Assembly: GCA_039000515.1 (NCBI GenBank)
Contig: JBCFYV010011135.1
Span: 26,096,419 to 26,160,418, forward strand
Length of the DNA: 64,000 bases
Origin: Timema cristinae
Lineage: Eukaryota > Arthropoda > Insecta > Phasmatodea > Timematidae
Direction of reading: 5' to 3'
A program made the translations under genes and the position numbers. Below are positions 42,262-53,180 of this stretch, one piece after another. The notes under the pieces are model-generated. The model made no database searches. It worked only from the letters and a program-made list of their open reading frames with translations, and was not told the origin of the DNA. Positions within the stretch are counted from its first letter, which is position 1. Every line of letters starts with the position of its first letter.

Positions 42262-42598
42262 TGTGGCTACAGTGAGAAACTCGCTTTGCTCTCGGCGAAC
42301 TTTCTTTGCAAGTGGATGCAAACCAATGTAATTCCAGAGCCGTTTTTTGATAGGTCTTACCGTTTAGCCATAAGAGACCTCCAAAGAAATATCCGCACCG
42401 ACTTTTAAAGTTGCACCAACATTTTGAATTTTTTTTTTACGGGGTTTAAAAATTAAAATTTTAAAATTTTGGGAATTTTCCCGTCAGTTACAGGCTAGAA
42501 GCTATAAGTTTGTCAAATTTCAAGATTTTAGCTCATCTGAAAGTGGGTAAAAATTAATGTCAGTGAGTGAGTCAGCCTTGTGGCTTTAGAGTAGTATA
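42262..42598 (+). mobile_element. Family G element
   Basis: ACTCGCTTTGCTCTCGGCG then directly AACTTTCTTTGCAAGTGG (the GGGGCTCCGCCCCC hairpin is deleted), CACCGACTTTTAAAGTTGC and GTCAGTGAGTGAGTCAGCC to the end AGTAGTATAG. SINE-B inserted at its right end. Confidence 0.87.
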
Positions 42599-42863
42599 GG
42601 GTGACCTGGCGGTCTAGGGGTAAGGTGTCAGACTTCTGTGCTGGCGGCCGGGGTTCAATCCTCGGTCCCGGCACAGATTTATCTGATTACCAAACCCTTC
42701 CTTCACCTCTGACAAGACATCTTGTGAATGTGGGGAATGCCAGGCTCCACCGTGGTTCGGATTCCACGTTAAACTGTAGGTCCTTCATTTCATCTCACAA
42801 TCGTCCTACCATTACATATTAGTGTAAGTGCGTATAACCCGAACGGGTAGTAAGACGCGGTGC

Positions 42864-42897
<34 letters not shown>
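42599..42897 (+). mobile_element. SINE-B inserted at the end of G
   Basis: GGTGACCTGGCGGTCTAGGG to an (AAT)n tail of about 40 bp, with a probable short duplication TAGTATA on both sides (in the G terminus and just after the tail). It carries the CTGGCGGCCGGGG head variant shared with the 46.7-kb copy. Confidence 0.93.
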
Positions 42898-42901
<4 letters not shown>

Positions 42902-42911
42902 TAGTATAATA

Positions 42912-42975
42912 TGTCACCCAACACTGGTCTAGTCTAACACGAGAGTAGCACGTCAGACCGTGTGACCACCGAAGC
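42912..42975 (-). mobile_element. SINE-A head fragment
   Basis: GTCTAGTCTAACACGAGAG and CACGTCAGACCGTGTGACC match the tRNA-like head only. Confidence 0.65.
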
Positions 42976-43005
42976 TGCTGAATAAGGCGTATTAGTATTT
43001 GTCTC

Positions 43006-43147
43006 TCCAAGAAAGATATGAGAGGAGCAGATGAAATAAAGTGTGCAAGTGAGAGGAGAAGAATGGTGGAAGTATAGAGGAAGGTGGAGGCATTTTACTA
43101 AACTGACCCGGACACATGTTTGAAACAGTCGATGATGATGATGATTA
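43006..43147 (+). mobile_element. LINE-2, 3'-end fragment
   Basis: Plus strand: EKDMRGADEIKCASERRRM, stop, RKVEAFY, stop, TGACCCGG...TTGAAACAG, then a (GAT)n tail at 43130-43144. Third copy of the LINE-2 end. The tail confirms the element's 3' terminus. Confidence 0.84.
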
Positions 43148-44342
43148 TATATTCCTTTGGACCTATGTATCCTACATCGACGTTCCATCATCGTTTGTTT
43201 CCTACAAAAACACCCCCAATTTTCACCGGTTCTGAATTTGATTAAAACAAATTATTCATGTTTTACTTTCTTTTTTTTTCCTGCACAACCGTTAAATTTA
43301 TTTTTAAATGAAATATCCGAGTCTAAATTTAGTGTTTGACATAAACTTTTTTTTCCCGACCATTTCACTGTTTGGTTGCTATGCATCATTGAAACGTACA
43401 TTTGTGCTAAATAATTTTATAAGCGCGTTAACCCATTTGGTCGTAAAATATTGAACACCATAGATTTAAATTTGGATGTAAAAAAAAAAATGAGTGAGCA
43501 GAACTGTCATAACGTGTATATCTTTTATATCTTTAATAAAAACTGAAATTGGTTTCGATTTGCCAGTTTAGCTTTTAATAAATGGATTTTGATTTTCAAA
43601 CATAAAAAAAATCTATCAATGTATCTCTCGTCCTAATCAAATTATACACTAAAACATATATTTAAATTGTGTTTCTTAATTCATGATGTATAAATTATGT
43701 AATCGAACATTTTGGCATAGCTTTAAGTCCATATCACTCCGTTGAAATTGACTCAACTTTAACTTTCCAAGGACTAGTCTGTACGGATTGCTAAGGACTA
43801 CCAATCACAGACAAGTAATCGTGCGTGCGTGTCGAAATAAAAGCGCTAATGGCATTATAATAGCAATTACACTAACTAGCTCATGTTTTAAATAAATATT
43901 ATTTGTAACTGCACTTAACCTACCTTTCAAATGTAACCTATCTTGGAAGTTTTATCAAAATATGTTGTGTAGGCCCTAGTTATTTTTGTTAATAACTGTT
44001 CAGCTGTGATATCGTCTGTTTGCGCCTTGCTCTAGAAAATTTTCTTTCAAAGAGTTTAATTGGATGTTGTTTCTAACTTTCTCATTGGTTGGGCACAGTC
44101 ACGTGATACATACTGTGTAGACGTGATCTCCATTTTTAAGGGCTTAAGGGATGCGCAGCTTAACCTGTAGATGAGGATTTAAACTTTAGAGCATTCGACT
44201 AACCGTGTCTGGTTAAAACACTTTACATATATATTATACGCGAAGCCAGATTTAAATTAAATGAGTAAATATTATCATCACAATAAATAGGCTCTAAGTA
44301 TAATATTTTTTTTTTTTTTTTTTTTTTTTTTTAGTGAATCCT
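43148..44342. other. No gene seen; ends in a T24 run
   Basis: A/T-rich with no ORF of note. 44064-44110 holds CTCATTGGTTGGGC and GTCACGTGAT (inverted CCAAT and E-box words), a weak promoter-like cluster. Poly-T at about 44309-44332. Confidence 0.45.
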
Positions 44343-44640
44343 AATTACCTCAGGGGTCTTTAGGTAAAGTGCTTAACTCAGGATCCGATGTTTGTGGGTT
44401 CAAACCCAGCCGGGGTTGACGGATTCTACTTAAACGATAAAAAAAAAATCCGTAGCACAACTTCCTTCGGATGGGGAAGTAAAGCCGTCGGTTCCATGTC
44501 GATTGTGGCTTATAAAAGAACACTGGAAGGTATATGGAGATTCCTTTACAGCCAAAATTGTCGGGAACGTTCGCTCTCACTCAAAGAAATTAATAGTGTG
44601 ATGTAATCAGTCGGTTTAGAAAGTGCACGTTGAATACCCC
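44343..44640 (+). mobile_element. SINE-E, most complete copy
   Basis: AGGTAAAGTGCTTAACTCAG, GTTTGTGGGTTCAAACCCAG (B-box GGTTCAAACCC), CACAACTTCCTTCGGATGG, GAGATTCC...GAACGTTCGCTCTCACTC and AATCAGTCGGTTTAGAAAGTG, ending CACGTTGAATACCCC. Good reference for the family: about 300 bp with the tRNA-like region at the 5' end. Confidence 0.88.
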
Positions 44641-44936
44641 AAATAATGGAAAAGAGTGAGCACTTATTGAATTGGAATAGTATCCAGAAGCCCTACGTCA
44701 CTATCGCTTGTCACCTGCTCTTAAATCCGGACCTGATATTAAGATATTACATGTGAACTGCACCTGTCACTGGTGATGGATATGTCCTTACGTATGAAAA
44801 AATAATTATTACTTATTTATTTAATTCATGGGACTAGGAACTTAAAATTTCATTAACGCACCAACAAAATCACACGCAAGCAAAAACCCACGCTAGTGTC
44901 CACAAAGCATCCAGTGAGTCAAGTTCTTGCATATTA

Positions 44937-44937
<1 letters not shown>

Positions 44938-44973
<36 letters not shown>

Positions 44974-45267
44974 AATGATATTATTATTATTAGCACCGCG
45001 TATTACTACCCGTTCGGGTTATACGCACTTAATTTAATGTGTAATGGTAGGGTGATTGTGAGATGAAATGAAGGACCTACAGTTTAATGTGTGATCCGAA
45101 CCACGGTGGAGGCCTGGCATTCCACACATTCACAAGTTGTGATTAATACACGTCTTGTCAGAGGTGAAGGAATGGTTTCGTAATCAGATAAATCTGTGCC
45201 GGGACCGAGGATTGAACCCCGGACCTTCAACACAGAAGTACGACACCTTACCCCCCCTAGACCACCA
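44938..45267 (-). mobile_element. SINE-B with 12-bp target duplication
   Basis: An (ATT)n tail of about 50 bp, then the full body and head. CTTGCATATTAT is duplicated exactly at 44926-44937 and 45268-45279. Confidence 0.96.
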
Positions 45268-45683
45268 CTTGCATATTATTAAGTTAGATGACCTAAAAAT
45301 TTATCATGTATCAATTGTGGGTTTTCCTTCCTTTTACAGTGATAAATTAACGGCTGGGAACTGGCTGTTGTGTTATATTATAAGGCGTATGAAGCTACGA
45401 CAGACCTAGCAAGTCGGTAATGGAAAACCTATGGCTTGAATTAGAAAAATTGACCCAGGCCACATGCTGGAATCGGTAAGGGATGTAAGAAAAAAAAATG
45501 TAGTGCAAATTAATGCTGTCGGTACTAAAATAGTAGAATGTGTATATTAGTCAGAGGAAGAGGGAAAGTGTTATTAACAGCCAAACAAATAGCCTCCCAA
45601 TATAAACTGCTTATCTTCTCATTCTTTATATTTCCTAGATTGGTGTCCAAGTGTGATAGTGATATTTTTTATTCTTTTATCGA
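45268..45683. other. No feature seen
   Basis: No ORF or family match. Confidence 0.5.
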
Positions 45684-45955
45684 ATGTATTTAACGTGCAC
45701 TTTATGAACCTACTTATATTTATCAGCACACCAGAATTTCTATGAGTGAGAGTGAAAAAACCTACCAATTTTACCGGGAAAGTTATTTTCACATACCTTC
45801 CAGAGTTCTTTTTATACCACAATCGACATGGGAACGACGGATTTACTTCCCCATCCGAAGGAAGTTGTGTTCCAAATTAAAAGAAACTATGTTAACTCAA
45901 GGTTGGGTTTGAAACCACGGACATTGGGTCCTTGGGTCCACCGAGGTCAACAAGT
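45684..45955 (-). mobile_element. SINE-E, near full length
   Basis: GTATTTAACGTGCACTTTATG, AATTTCTATGAGTGAGAGTG, CCACAATCGACATGGGAACG, CCATCCGAAGGAAGTTGTG and GGTTGGGTTTGAAACC (B-box on minus) in order. Confidence 0.86.
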
Positions 45956-46364
45956 GTGATGGTTCTTAAACTGCTTATATGCGTCAAGTTCAGATACAGC
46001 CCGCTTCGCAAAATAGCTTCCATTCAACAAAAGGCGACGTCATAAAAAAAAGATTATTAACAAGATTTATATAACCAGCAATATATATATATATATTATA
46101 TATATACTTTCAAAAAATTACTCAATGTTAAAATAGCCTTAGTTTTAGGTTTAGAAATAAAATCACCATTTTGCTTTGAGGTATGCTATTTAACATACAC
46201 AAATAAGTTTTAACAGCACCCATCAAACCTTTTTGAATGTAGTCCCGGGTAAAAGCAGACAAATAGACACAGAGACTCACAGGGAAAAAAATATCTAATC
46301 CATCATTTTTGAATTCGGGCGCCCATGGAACGTAAAAATCTATCTTAAGAGCGTTCGTCACATC
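45956..46364. other. No feature seen; short (AT)n
   Basis: TA repeats at 46080-46107. A 77-codon minus-strand frame at 46128-46361 has no recognisable similarity. Confidence 0.5.
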
Positions 46365-47110
46365 AGGCCCAACTCATCTCCCGGCTCGCGTGAGGTTTGG
46401 GAGTAAAAGGGAAAGGAAAAGACAAGAAATGTGTGCAGTACATTCGTATTTGAATGATTACTCGACATTTTCCGCGGTGACGATGGGGGACAAAGCGACA
46501 AAGTTTCTTGTTAATAACTACAGTATGTCCCTGTTATGACAGAATGAAGATTTGTGCACAGTGCTTATCTGTGAAGACATTCTAAAATGGTCAAAAAACT
46601 ACCTTTTCAATACAGTTTTTTATCCAAATATCATCTAATATTTCAACAATGTTCAGTATAGGAACTGCTATTAACTCTTTATCTCCATTAATGTTTAATC
46701 AGAAATGATCCACGTGCAATAGTGTTGGTGTAAATTTACTATTGTAGGTGACCTGGCGGTCTAGGGGTAAGGTGTCAAGACTTCTGTGCTGGCGGCCGGG
46801 GTTCAATCCTCGGTCCCGACACAGATTTATCTGATTACCAAACCCTTCCTACACCTCTGACAAGACGTGTATTAATCACAACTTGTGAATGTGGGAATGT
46901 TAGGCCTCCACGTGGTTCGGATTCCACGTTAAACTGTAGGTCCTCCATTTCATCTCACAATCACCCTATCATTATACATTAGCGTAAGTGCGTATAACCC
47001 GAACGGGTAGTAAGACGCGGTGTAATAATAATAATAATAAATTTGCTATTTCTAGATGACTGCGTCACAGAGTTAATTGGAGTGTGATGCACGCTCCTAA
47101 CGACGGGGGG
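46365..47110 (+). repeat. Repeat K, longest copy, split by SINE-B
   Basis: AACTCATCTCCCGGCTCGCG, GGGAAAGGAAAAGACAAG, TGACGATGGGGGACAAAGC, GACAGAATGAAGATTTGTGC and, after the SINE, CTGCGTCACAGAGTTAATTGG with GATGCACGCTCCTAACG. About 440 bp without the SINE. Matches at 2.6-3.0, 4.96-5.04 and 63.88-64.0 kb. Confidence 0.92.
46745..47038 (+). mobile_element. SINE-B nested in K
   Basis: GGTGACCTGGCGGTCTAGGG to (AAT)n, flanked by AAATTTACTATT (46732-46743) and AAATTTGCTATT (47039-47050), a 12-bp duplication with one change. The uninterrupted K at 2.7 kb shows the empty site. Confidence 0.95.
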
Positions 47111-47189
47111 CTGGATGTCGTGTCTGTATTAGATTTAAATTAGTGTGGATTCGATCGCTTAATGAGTCTGTGTGTCACTTTCGAAATAT

Positions 47190-47380
47190 ACTGAACTGCC
47201 GGTGAAGGGGAAATCAAAGGTTTCAAATACGGATGGATGTACTGAGAGGGATTTTTTTTTCCTAAATGATGTTCCACTCTCTACTTACAAATGAGGGTGC
47301 ACGTCTTCTGAATTTAACCTTTTTTCTCTCCCTAACACATTAACGTGTTTAGCCAACTAGGCAAGAGAGACGTGGAGCTA
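47190..47380 (+). mobile_element. SINE-A, old copy
   Basis: CAAAGGTTTCAAATACGG, GGATGTACTGAGAGGG, CCACTCTCTACTTACAAATG, ending GAGACGTGGAGCTAA. The palindrome in the tail is gone. Confidence 0.65.
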
Positions 47381-47695
47381 AATAAAAAAGAAAGGGTTTT
47401 AATTAACTTCGTAAAAACAAAGTTTATTTCAATAGAAATCGGACTGTACTTTTTTTTTTTTAATCCAATATTTATCTATTTCCCCTCTTACTACTTTTTC
47501 CCTCTCGAACACGTACATAAATAAATGCAAACACATCAGTAATTCCGATCTTCAATCACAATATCAATTCCACCATCACCGAGGAAAAGATTTATCTGCG
47601 TTCGCAAACTCCGCCGAAATAGATTGATATCTAGTTTTATTTTATTTATTTTTTAAAAAAAGGGCACAAAATACCACGTGGTTGAAACACACGTG
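47381..47695. other. No feature seen
   Basis: T11 near 47450; no ORF or family match. Confidence 0.5.
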
Positions 47696-48055
47696 TTAAG
47701 GTGGGAGTGAAAAAGACGCGAGAAAAAAAGGCAGTTATTTTTACCAAATAAATAGAATATTCATCCAATAGAAACCTAAGAGTTTAATTTTCTTCGTTTG
47801 GTGACATCAAAAGTTGTTTAATATCTGTCACGAACATTAGATGAGAAACTTATTAAATGAAGAGGTAGAAGTTGTCATTAAATTCTAGGACAACCCTTGA
47901 TAGATATTCAACAACTGTTGATAACATCTTGTGAAGAAAATTAAACTCTTATGTTTCTATTGGAGCAATATTTGATTTATTTTGGACAAAATGTCTAGAT
48001 ATAATAACTGCTTAAAGACTCGCCCTAACTCTCACTCCCTAAACTCCCACCTTAA
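47696..48055. mobile_element. Family P fold-back element with TTAA ends
   Basis: The element is flanked by TTAA at 47696-47699 and 48052-48055. Its termini GGTGGGAGTGA and CTCACTCCCTAAACTCCCACC are inverted. Almost the entire 352 bp folds on itself; the long inner arms include CATCAAAAGTTGTT / CAACAACTGTTGATAACATC and AGAAACCTAAGAGTTTAATT / TTAAACTCTTATGTTTCT. TTAA sites suggest a piggyBac-related MITE, but only this copy has both ends clear. Confidence 0.8.
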
Positions 48056-48391
48056 GAGTTATAGACCAGCATACAGCGCGCTTTTTTTGTGTGTAACCGT
48101 TTAGGTAAAGTATTACTATGATAAAAATTTATCAGTTCTATAATAAATATTGATAATTTAGCGAAAGTATCTATAGCTGATACGGAGAACGCACAAACCT
48201 ACCATCTGTGAGCACTCAAATAAAGGCGTCAATCTCGTATTGTATGTCGCGCAAATGAGGGGGAGTTTGGGGCTAGAAAGCTGATAGAATGTACCAAGGC
48301 GTTAAATTTTTTATTCCTTAAAAACCTCCCTATTTTATAAAATGTATCATTGGTGAATTGTCCTTGGGGTGTTTTATCTAATTTTTTTTTA
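48056..48391. other. No feature seen
   Basis: No ORF or family match. Confidence 0.5.
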
Positions 48392-48470
48392 ATCACCGCG
48401 TCTTACTAACTCTTCATCGGCAGCCCATTCTTACACTAGAGTGACACCTCAAACCATTTGACCTCTGAAA
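48392..48470 (-). mobile_element. SINE-A with large internal deletion
   Basis: The tail AATCACCGCGTCTTACTAAC is joined directly to the head CATCGGCAGCCCATTC...TTTGACCTC; the body is missing. Confidence 0.68.
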
Positions 48471-48651
48471 AGTTTAATCTATTTTAATATTAGTCTGGTT
48501 GATAAGTTGTTTAGTAATACAGTCTTTGTGTTTAGAAAACACGTTACCCTTAGTAAATGAATGGTAGCACACAATCGTACTTAAGGACTACTTACTAACT
48601 CTATAGCATTAGGAACTCCAAAGCTAACTACCGTACTTCAACAAAATTCCT

Positions 48652-50084
48652 CACCTATTCTTATCTAGAGTTAGTTATATCCAGTCCACCTCATTACACC
48701 CTATCACTATCTCAGGCTAGTTCTATCCAGTCCACCTCATTACAACCTATCACTATCTCAGGCTAGTTCTATCCAGTCCACCTCATTACACCCTATCACT
48801 ATCTCAGGCTAGTTCTATCCAGTCCACCTCATTACAACCTATTCCTATCTCAAGCTAATTCTATCCAATCCACCTAAATACACCCTATCCCTATATTGAG
48901 CTAGTTCTATCCAATCCACCTCATTACAAACTATCCCTATCTCAAGCTAGTTCTATCCAGTCCACCTCATTACAACCTATTCCTATCTCAAGCTAGTTCT
49001 ATCCAATCCACCTCATTACAAACTATCCCTATCTCAAGCTAGTTTTATCCAGTCCACCTAATTACAAACTATTCCTATCTCAAGCTAATTCTATCCAATC
49101 CACCTAAATACACCCTATCACTATCTCAGGCTAGTTCTATCCAGTCCACCTCATTACAACCTATTCCTATCTCAAGCTAATTCTATCCAATCCACCTAAA
49201 TACACCCTATCCCTATATTGAGCTAGTTCTATCCAATCCACCTCATTACAAACTATCCCTATCTCAAGCTAGTTCTATCCAGTCCACCTCATTACAACCT
49301 ATTCCTATCTCAAGCTAGTTCTATCCAATCCACCTCATTACAAACTATCCCTATCTCAAGCTAGTTTTATCCAGTCCACCTAATTACAAACTATTCCTAT
49401 CTCAAGCTAGTTTATCCAGTCCACCTCATTACAACCTATTCCTATCTCAAGCTAGTTCTATCCAGCCCACCTCATTACAACCTATTCCTATCTCAAGCTA
49501 GTTCTATCCAGCCCACCTCATTACAACCTATTCCTATCTCAAGCTAGTTCTATCCAGTCCACCTCATTACAACCTATTCCTATCTCAAGCTAGTTCTATC
49601 CAGTCCACCTCATTACACCCTATTCCTATCTCAAGCTAGTTCTATCCAGCCCACCTCATTACAACCTATTCCTATCTCAAGCTAGTTCTATCCAGCCCAC
49701 CTCATTACAACCAATTCCTATCTCAAGCTAGTTCTATCCAGTCCACCTCATTACAACCTATTCCTATCTCAAGCTAGTTTTATCCAGTCCACCTCATTAC
49801 AACCTATTCCTATCTCAAGCTAGTTCTATCCAGTCCACCTCATTACAACCTATTCCTATCTCAAGCTAGTTCTATCCAGTCCACCTCATTACAAACTATC
49901 CCTATCTCAAGCTAGTTCTATCCAGCCCACCTCATTACAACCTATTCCTATCTCAAGCTAGTTCTATCCAGTCCACCTCATACAACCTATTCCTATCTCA
50001 AGCTAGTTCTATCCAGTCCACCTCATTACAACCTATTCCTATCTCAAGCTAGTTCTATCCAGTCCACCTCATTACAACCTATCT
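48652..50084. repeat. 46-bp minisatellite, about 31 units
   Basis: CTATTCCTATCTCAAGCTAG, TTCTATCCAGTCCACCTCAT, TACAAC at 46-bp spacing. The left third carries a 7-unit (322-bp) block repeated twice: rare variants CTATATTGAG (48891 and 49213), CACCTAAATACACC and AGTTTTATCC recur in the same order. The right part is more uniform, implying recent homogenisation there. Confidence 0.97.
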
Positions 50085-50579
50085 TTTGCAGGTCCATTCT
50101 AATGTTATACTCCTATCTGCATCTAGGTCTTCCGAATGGTTTCTTCCCATTGGTCCTCCCCCCATTGGTTCTCCCTGTCAGTACATTGAACAAGGTTCAT
50201 AAACTCGCGCTGCATGTTCTGCCCACCATAACCGTCGAGATTTGAAATTTATTGTAATCAGTCTAGGGTATGTAACTCAGAATTATGTAACCTCATCCAT
50301 TCACCAGTATCTTCATCCCATTTTGGACCAAATATCATCCCAAGCACTTTGTTTTCGAGTACCATAAATTTATTTTCGTCACGTAAGGTAAAGAGATCCA
50401 CGTCTCTCAACCAAAATTATTGTTTTGCATATTTTGAGTTTTGCATTCGTAATAAAAACAATAATAATATATTAAAACAAGTTTTTATTTGCTAATATTT
50501 TACTTTCTACCGGAACACCGCTAAACGTTCGAACGCTCGGGGGGCGAACGCACTGGTTTTCCCTTTACTACGTTTTTTA
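50085..50579. other. No feature seen
   Basis: No ORF or family match recognised in this spacer. Confidence 0.5.
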
Positions 50580-50832
50580 TTTACCACGTAATACTACCCG
50601 CTCGAGTTATACGCTTGGGTACTAATTACACTAATGGTTTTAGGGACTAGGGAGGTTATATTAATAGGAAGTGTACCCGCATTTGCGTGGATGGAGAGTG
50701 GAAAACCATGTTGGGGAGGGAAAAAACCACCCTTAGTACAACACGATCGAGATTCGAACCCCGATCTCCCCGTCATCGGCAGTCTAGTCTACTGCGAGAG
50801 TAGCGCGTTAGACCACGTGGCCACCGAAAAGG
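50580..50832 (-). mobile_element. SINE-A, complete reference copy
   Basis: Minus strand: GGTGGCCACGTGGTCTAACG, GCTACTCTCGCAGTAGAC, GACGGGGAGATCGGGG with B-box GGTTCGAATCTCG, then CACTCTCCATCCACGCAAATG, ACCATTAGTGTAATTAGTACC and the tail CTCGAGCGGGTAGTATTACG. Clear A-box (TGGCCACGTGGTC). About 250 bp. Confidence 0.9.
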
Positions 50833-50884
50833 GTAAAGGGGATAGACCAAATTATATAAGTTTTTGTGCCTAACTCACTTAAGG

Positions 50885-51031
50885 GGGTGCGCGCTTCGGT
50901 AAACGAAAAATTGCCAAATGGACGTTCATCTCAAACGCAATAATTAATTAAACGATGCGTTATTTCAAAATATGGTTCATGCCGAAATCAAAGTCGAAAG
51001 ATTCCGACAGGGCTACTTTTTCCTTAAACAA
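50885..51031 (+). repeat. Repeat J, 5' fragment
   Basis: CGCGCTTCGGTAAACGAAAA, GCGTTATTTCAAAATATGG and CTTTTTCCTTAAACAACCC match 35.27-35.41 kb and stop where family P begins, so P probably interrupted or replaced the rest. Confidence 0.85.
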
Positions 51032-51310
51032 CCCTATAGGAGTTTAATTTTGTTCACACGGTGATATCAACAGTTGTTGAATATCTGTCAAGGGCATAGC
51101 AACATTAGATGAGAAACTTTTTAAATGAAGAGGAAAAAGTTGTCATTAAATTCTAGGACACCCTTGACAGATATTCAACAACTGTTGATATCACCGTGTG
51201 AACAAAATAACACTCTTTGTTTCTACTGGAGAAGTATTTTATTTATTTTCGCCGTAAAAGTGTTTTTATACTCAATAAAAAAAATACTGCTCCTTAACTC
51301 ACCTTAAGAT
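51032..51310. mobile_element. Family P element, left arm shortened
   Basis: GAGTTTAATTTTGTTCACAC, GGTGATATCAACAGTTGTTG and the matching CAACAACTGTTGATATCACC, TGTTTCTACTGGAG; the right end CTCACCTTAAG keeps the TTAA terminus. The inner arms are nearly perfect inverted repeats over 70 bp. Confidence 0.85.
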
Positions 51311-51963
51311 TAGTCTGCTCAAGACCACCCTTACCTCCTAATTCCGGAGTCCTTTACAGTAGCTCTTGCCCTTTTCTGGTTGAGCTACGGGCGGGATCCA
51401 CCCCTATTCCTAAGGGTGGGTTCACTTTAACCCCCCTCCCCTCAATCCTCTCCTTAATTTACACTCAGTCTTGTTAATATGTTCAAGACTCTAATGAGTC
51501 ACCGTTGCTACGTTTTCACTACCTGTCTCATCTTGTTTCAAACGGGGGTGGGTGGGGGGATGAAGGGGGGGGGGTCTAAACCCACTCTTACGTGATAAAG
51601 GAGTGGATGGGAGTATTTACATTCGAGTCTGATCCAAAATTAGTTTGAGTTGGGACCGTGTGAGTACAAGGAGTTGGATTTTGAAAACTTTTTTTTTTGT
51701 ACATCACAGAACACAAATGTTCATGTTCTCTTGGATGTGTTAATCATTTTTTTATAGTTCATTTATTTTTTGGTTGTTTTATGTCATTTTTGGATATATT
51801 GGTAATATTTCTTGTTTGACTACATTTGGAAGTTTTTTTTTTTACATTTATGTTGAATAAGTATATTTTAAAACACTTTATTTATTTAACATACATTTTT
51901 TCAACGCATATTTGTCTAAATGAGAAGATATGTGGCCCATTATCTTAGTATCCTCTTTGGTTG
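51311..51963. other. Unclassified; G-rich tract and T-rich part
   Basis: 51545-51585 is G-rich (GGGGGTGGGTGGGGGG then G9). 51690-51860 is T-rich. No coding evidence. Confidence 0.5.
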
Positions 51964-52478
51964 TTTAGTTGTAAAATACACATTCCTGGTGAGACTGCAA
52001 CTAGACTGGAGAGGGTTGCGTTGGGAGGGGGTAGCTATTACTTCTGAAGCAGATATTTGTAAATCTATATTATATTCAGCAGAATACAAGGGTTTAGTTG
52101 TAAAATACACATTCCTGGTGAGACTGCAACTCAACTGGAGAGGGTTGTGTTGGGAGGGGGTAGCTATTACTTCTGAAGCAGATATTTGTAAATCAATATT
52201 ATATTCATCAGAATACAAGAGTTTAGTTGTAAAATACACATTCCTGGTGAAACTGCAACTAAACTGGAGAGGGTTGTGTTGGGAGGGGGTAGCTATTACT
52301 TCTGAAGCAGATATTTGTAAATCAATATTATATTCAGCAGAATACAAGAGTTTAGTTGTAAAATACACATTCCTGGTGAGACTGCAACTAAACTGGAGAG
52401 GGTTGTGTTGGGAGGGGGTAGCTATTACTTCTGAAGCAGATATTTGTAAATCAATATTATATTCATCAGAATAGAAGT
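51964..52478. repeat. 129-bp minisatellite, 4 units, open on both strands
   Basis: TTTAGTTGTAAAATACACAT, TCCTGGTGAGACTGCAACTA, GGGTAGCTATTACTTCTGAA, GCAGATATTTGTAAATCAAT repeat at 129 bp (43 codons). Plus-strand frame of 184 codons (51920-52474, unit LVVKYTFLVRLQLNWRGL...) and minus-strand frame of 142 codons. Units alternate TCAGCAGAA and TCATCAGAA. Probably non-coding, as both strands are open equally. Confidence 0.94.
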
Positions 52479-52499
52479 GCCTAGACTTTTTTTTTAAAT

Positions 52500-52734
52500 C
52501 TTTACCACGGCATTTTACTACCCGTTCGGTTTATCTACTTGAACTAATCTCTCTAATGTGTTTGGAATGAGGAAAATGTTAACTGTACTTTCAAGGAGGG
52601 AAACTGGAAAAACTATTTAAGGGAAAAAACCACCCTAAGCGCACCCGACTGGGTTCGAACTATTATCTGCCCTTTTTCGTAAGTCTAGTCTAACATGAAA
52701 GTAGCGCGCTAGACCATACTCCCACCAAAGTGGG
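52500..52734 (-). mobile_element. SINE-A
   Basis: ACCACGGCATTTTACTACCC tail, CAGTTTCCCTCCTTG body, GGTTCGAACC head part and GGTGGGAGTATGGTC on minus. It abuts the right side of the 129-bp array. Confidence 0.82.
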
Positions 52735-52769
52735 TCATTCAATTCTCTTGACTTTCGGAGAGAGAAGTT

Positions 52770-53180
52770 TTGTGATCATAATAAAAAAAATCTATCTCTA
52801 GATTTTAATAAATGTTGACGTTTTATGACCCCCCAGGAACTGGAAAAGTAGTTTTCGCAATGCCATCCGTCTGTCTGTCTGTATATGTGACCATTTGTAT
52901 TTTGGCATATACACTAAACCTTTATACCAATCGGGCTGCAATTTTGTAGTTATGGTTTTCGTAAGGTTACCCTGAGGATTTTTTGAAACTATACATCCAT
53001 CCCTAAAATTAAAGTTAGTTTACTCAAAGGGGGGAAAAAAGCGAAAAAAAGTCAATTTCCTCAATTATGTTATAACGATTTTTACTAAATTTTAAACTAC
53101 AAATTGTTTATCATCACAAATAAAATGGCTTCAATCATTTTCCCACTAAAATAACTTTAAGGGTAGTTATACATAGGCAG
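52770..53180 (+). repeat. Repeat I, copy 2
   Basis: TTGACGTTTTATGACCCCCC, GCCATCCGTCTGTCTGTCTG, TTTTCGTAAGGTTACCCTGAG, AAACTATACATCCATCCC and TAAAATGGCTTCAATC follow the order at 7.74-8.13 kb. No ORF. Confidence 0.72.

Noticed and set aside
44064..44110. Promoter with inverted CCAAT and E-box words
   Set aside because: Two short common motifs in otherwise plain A/T-rich DNA, with no exon or CpG support.
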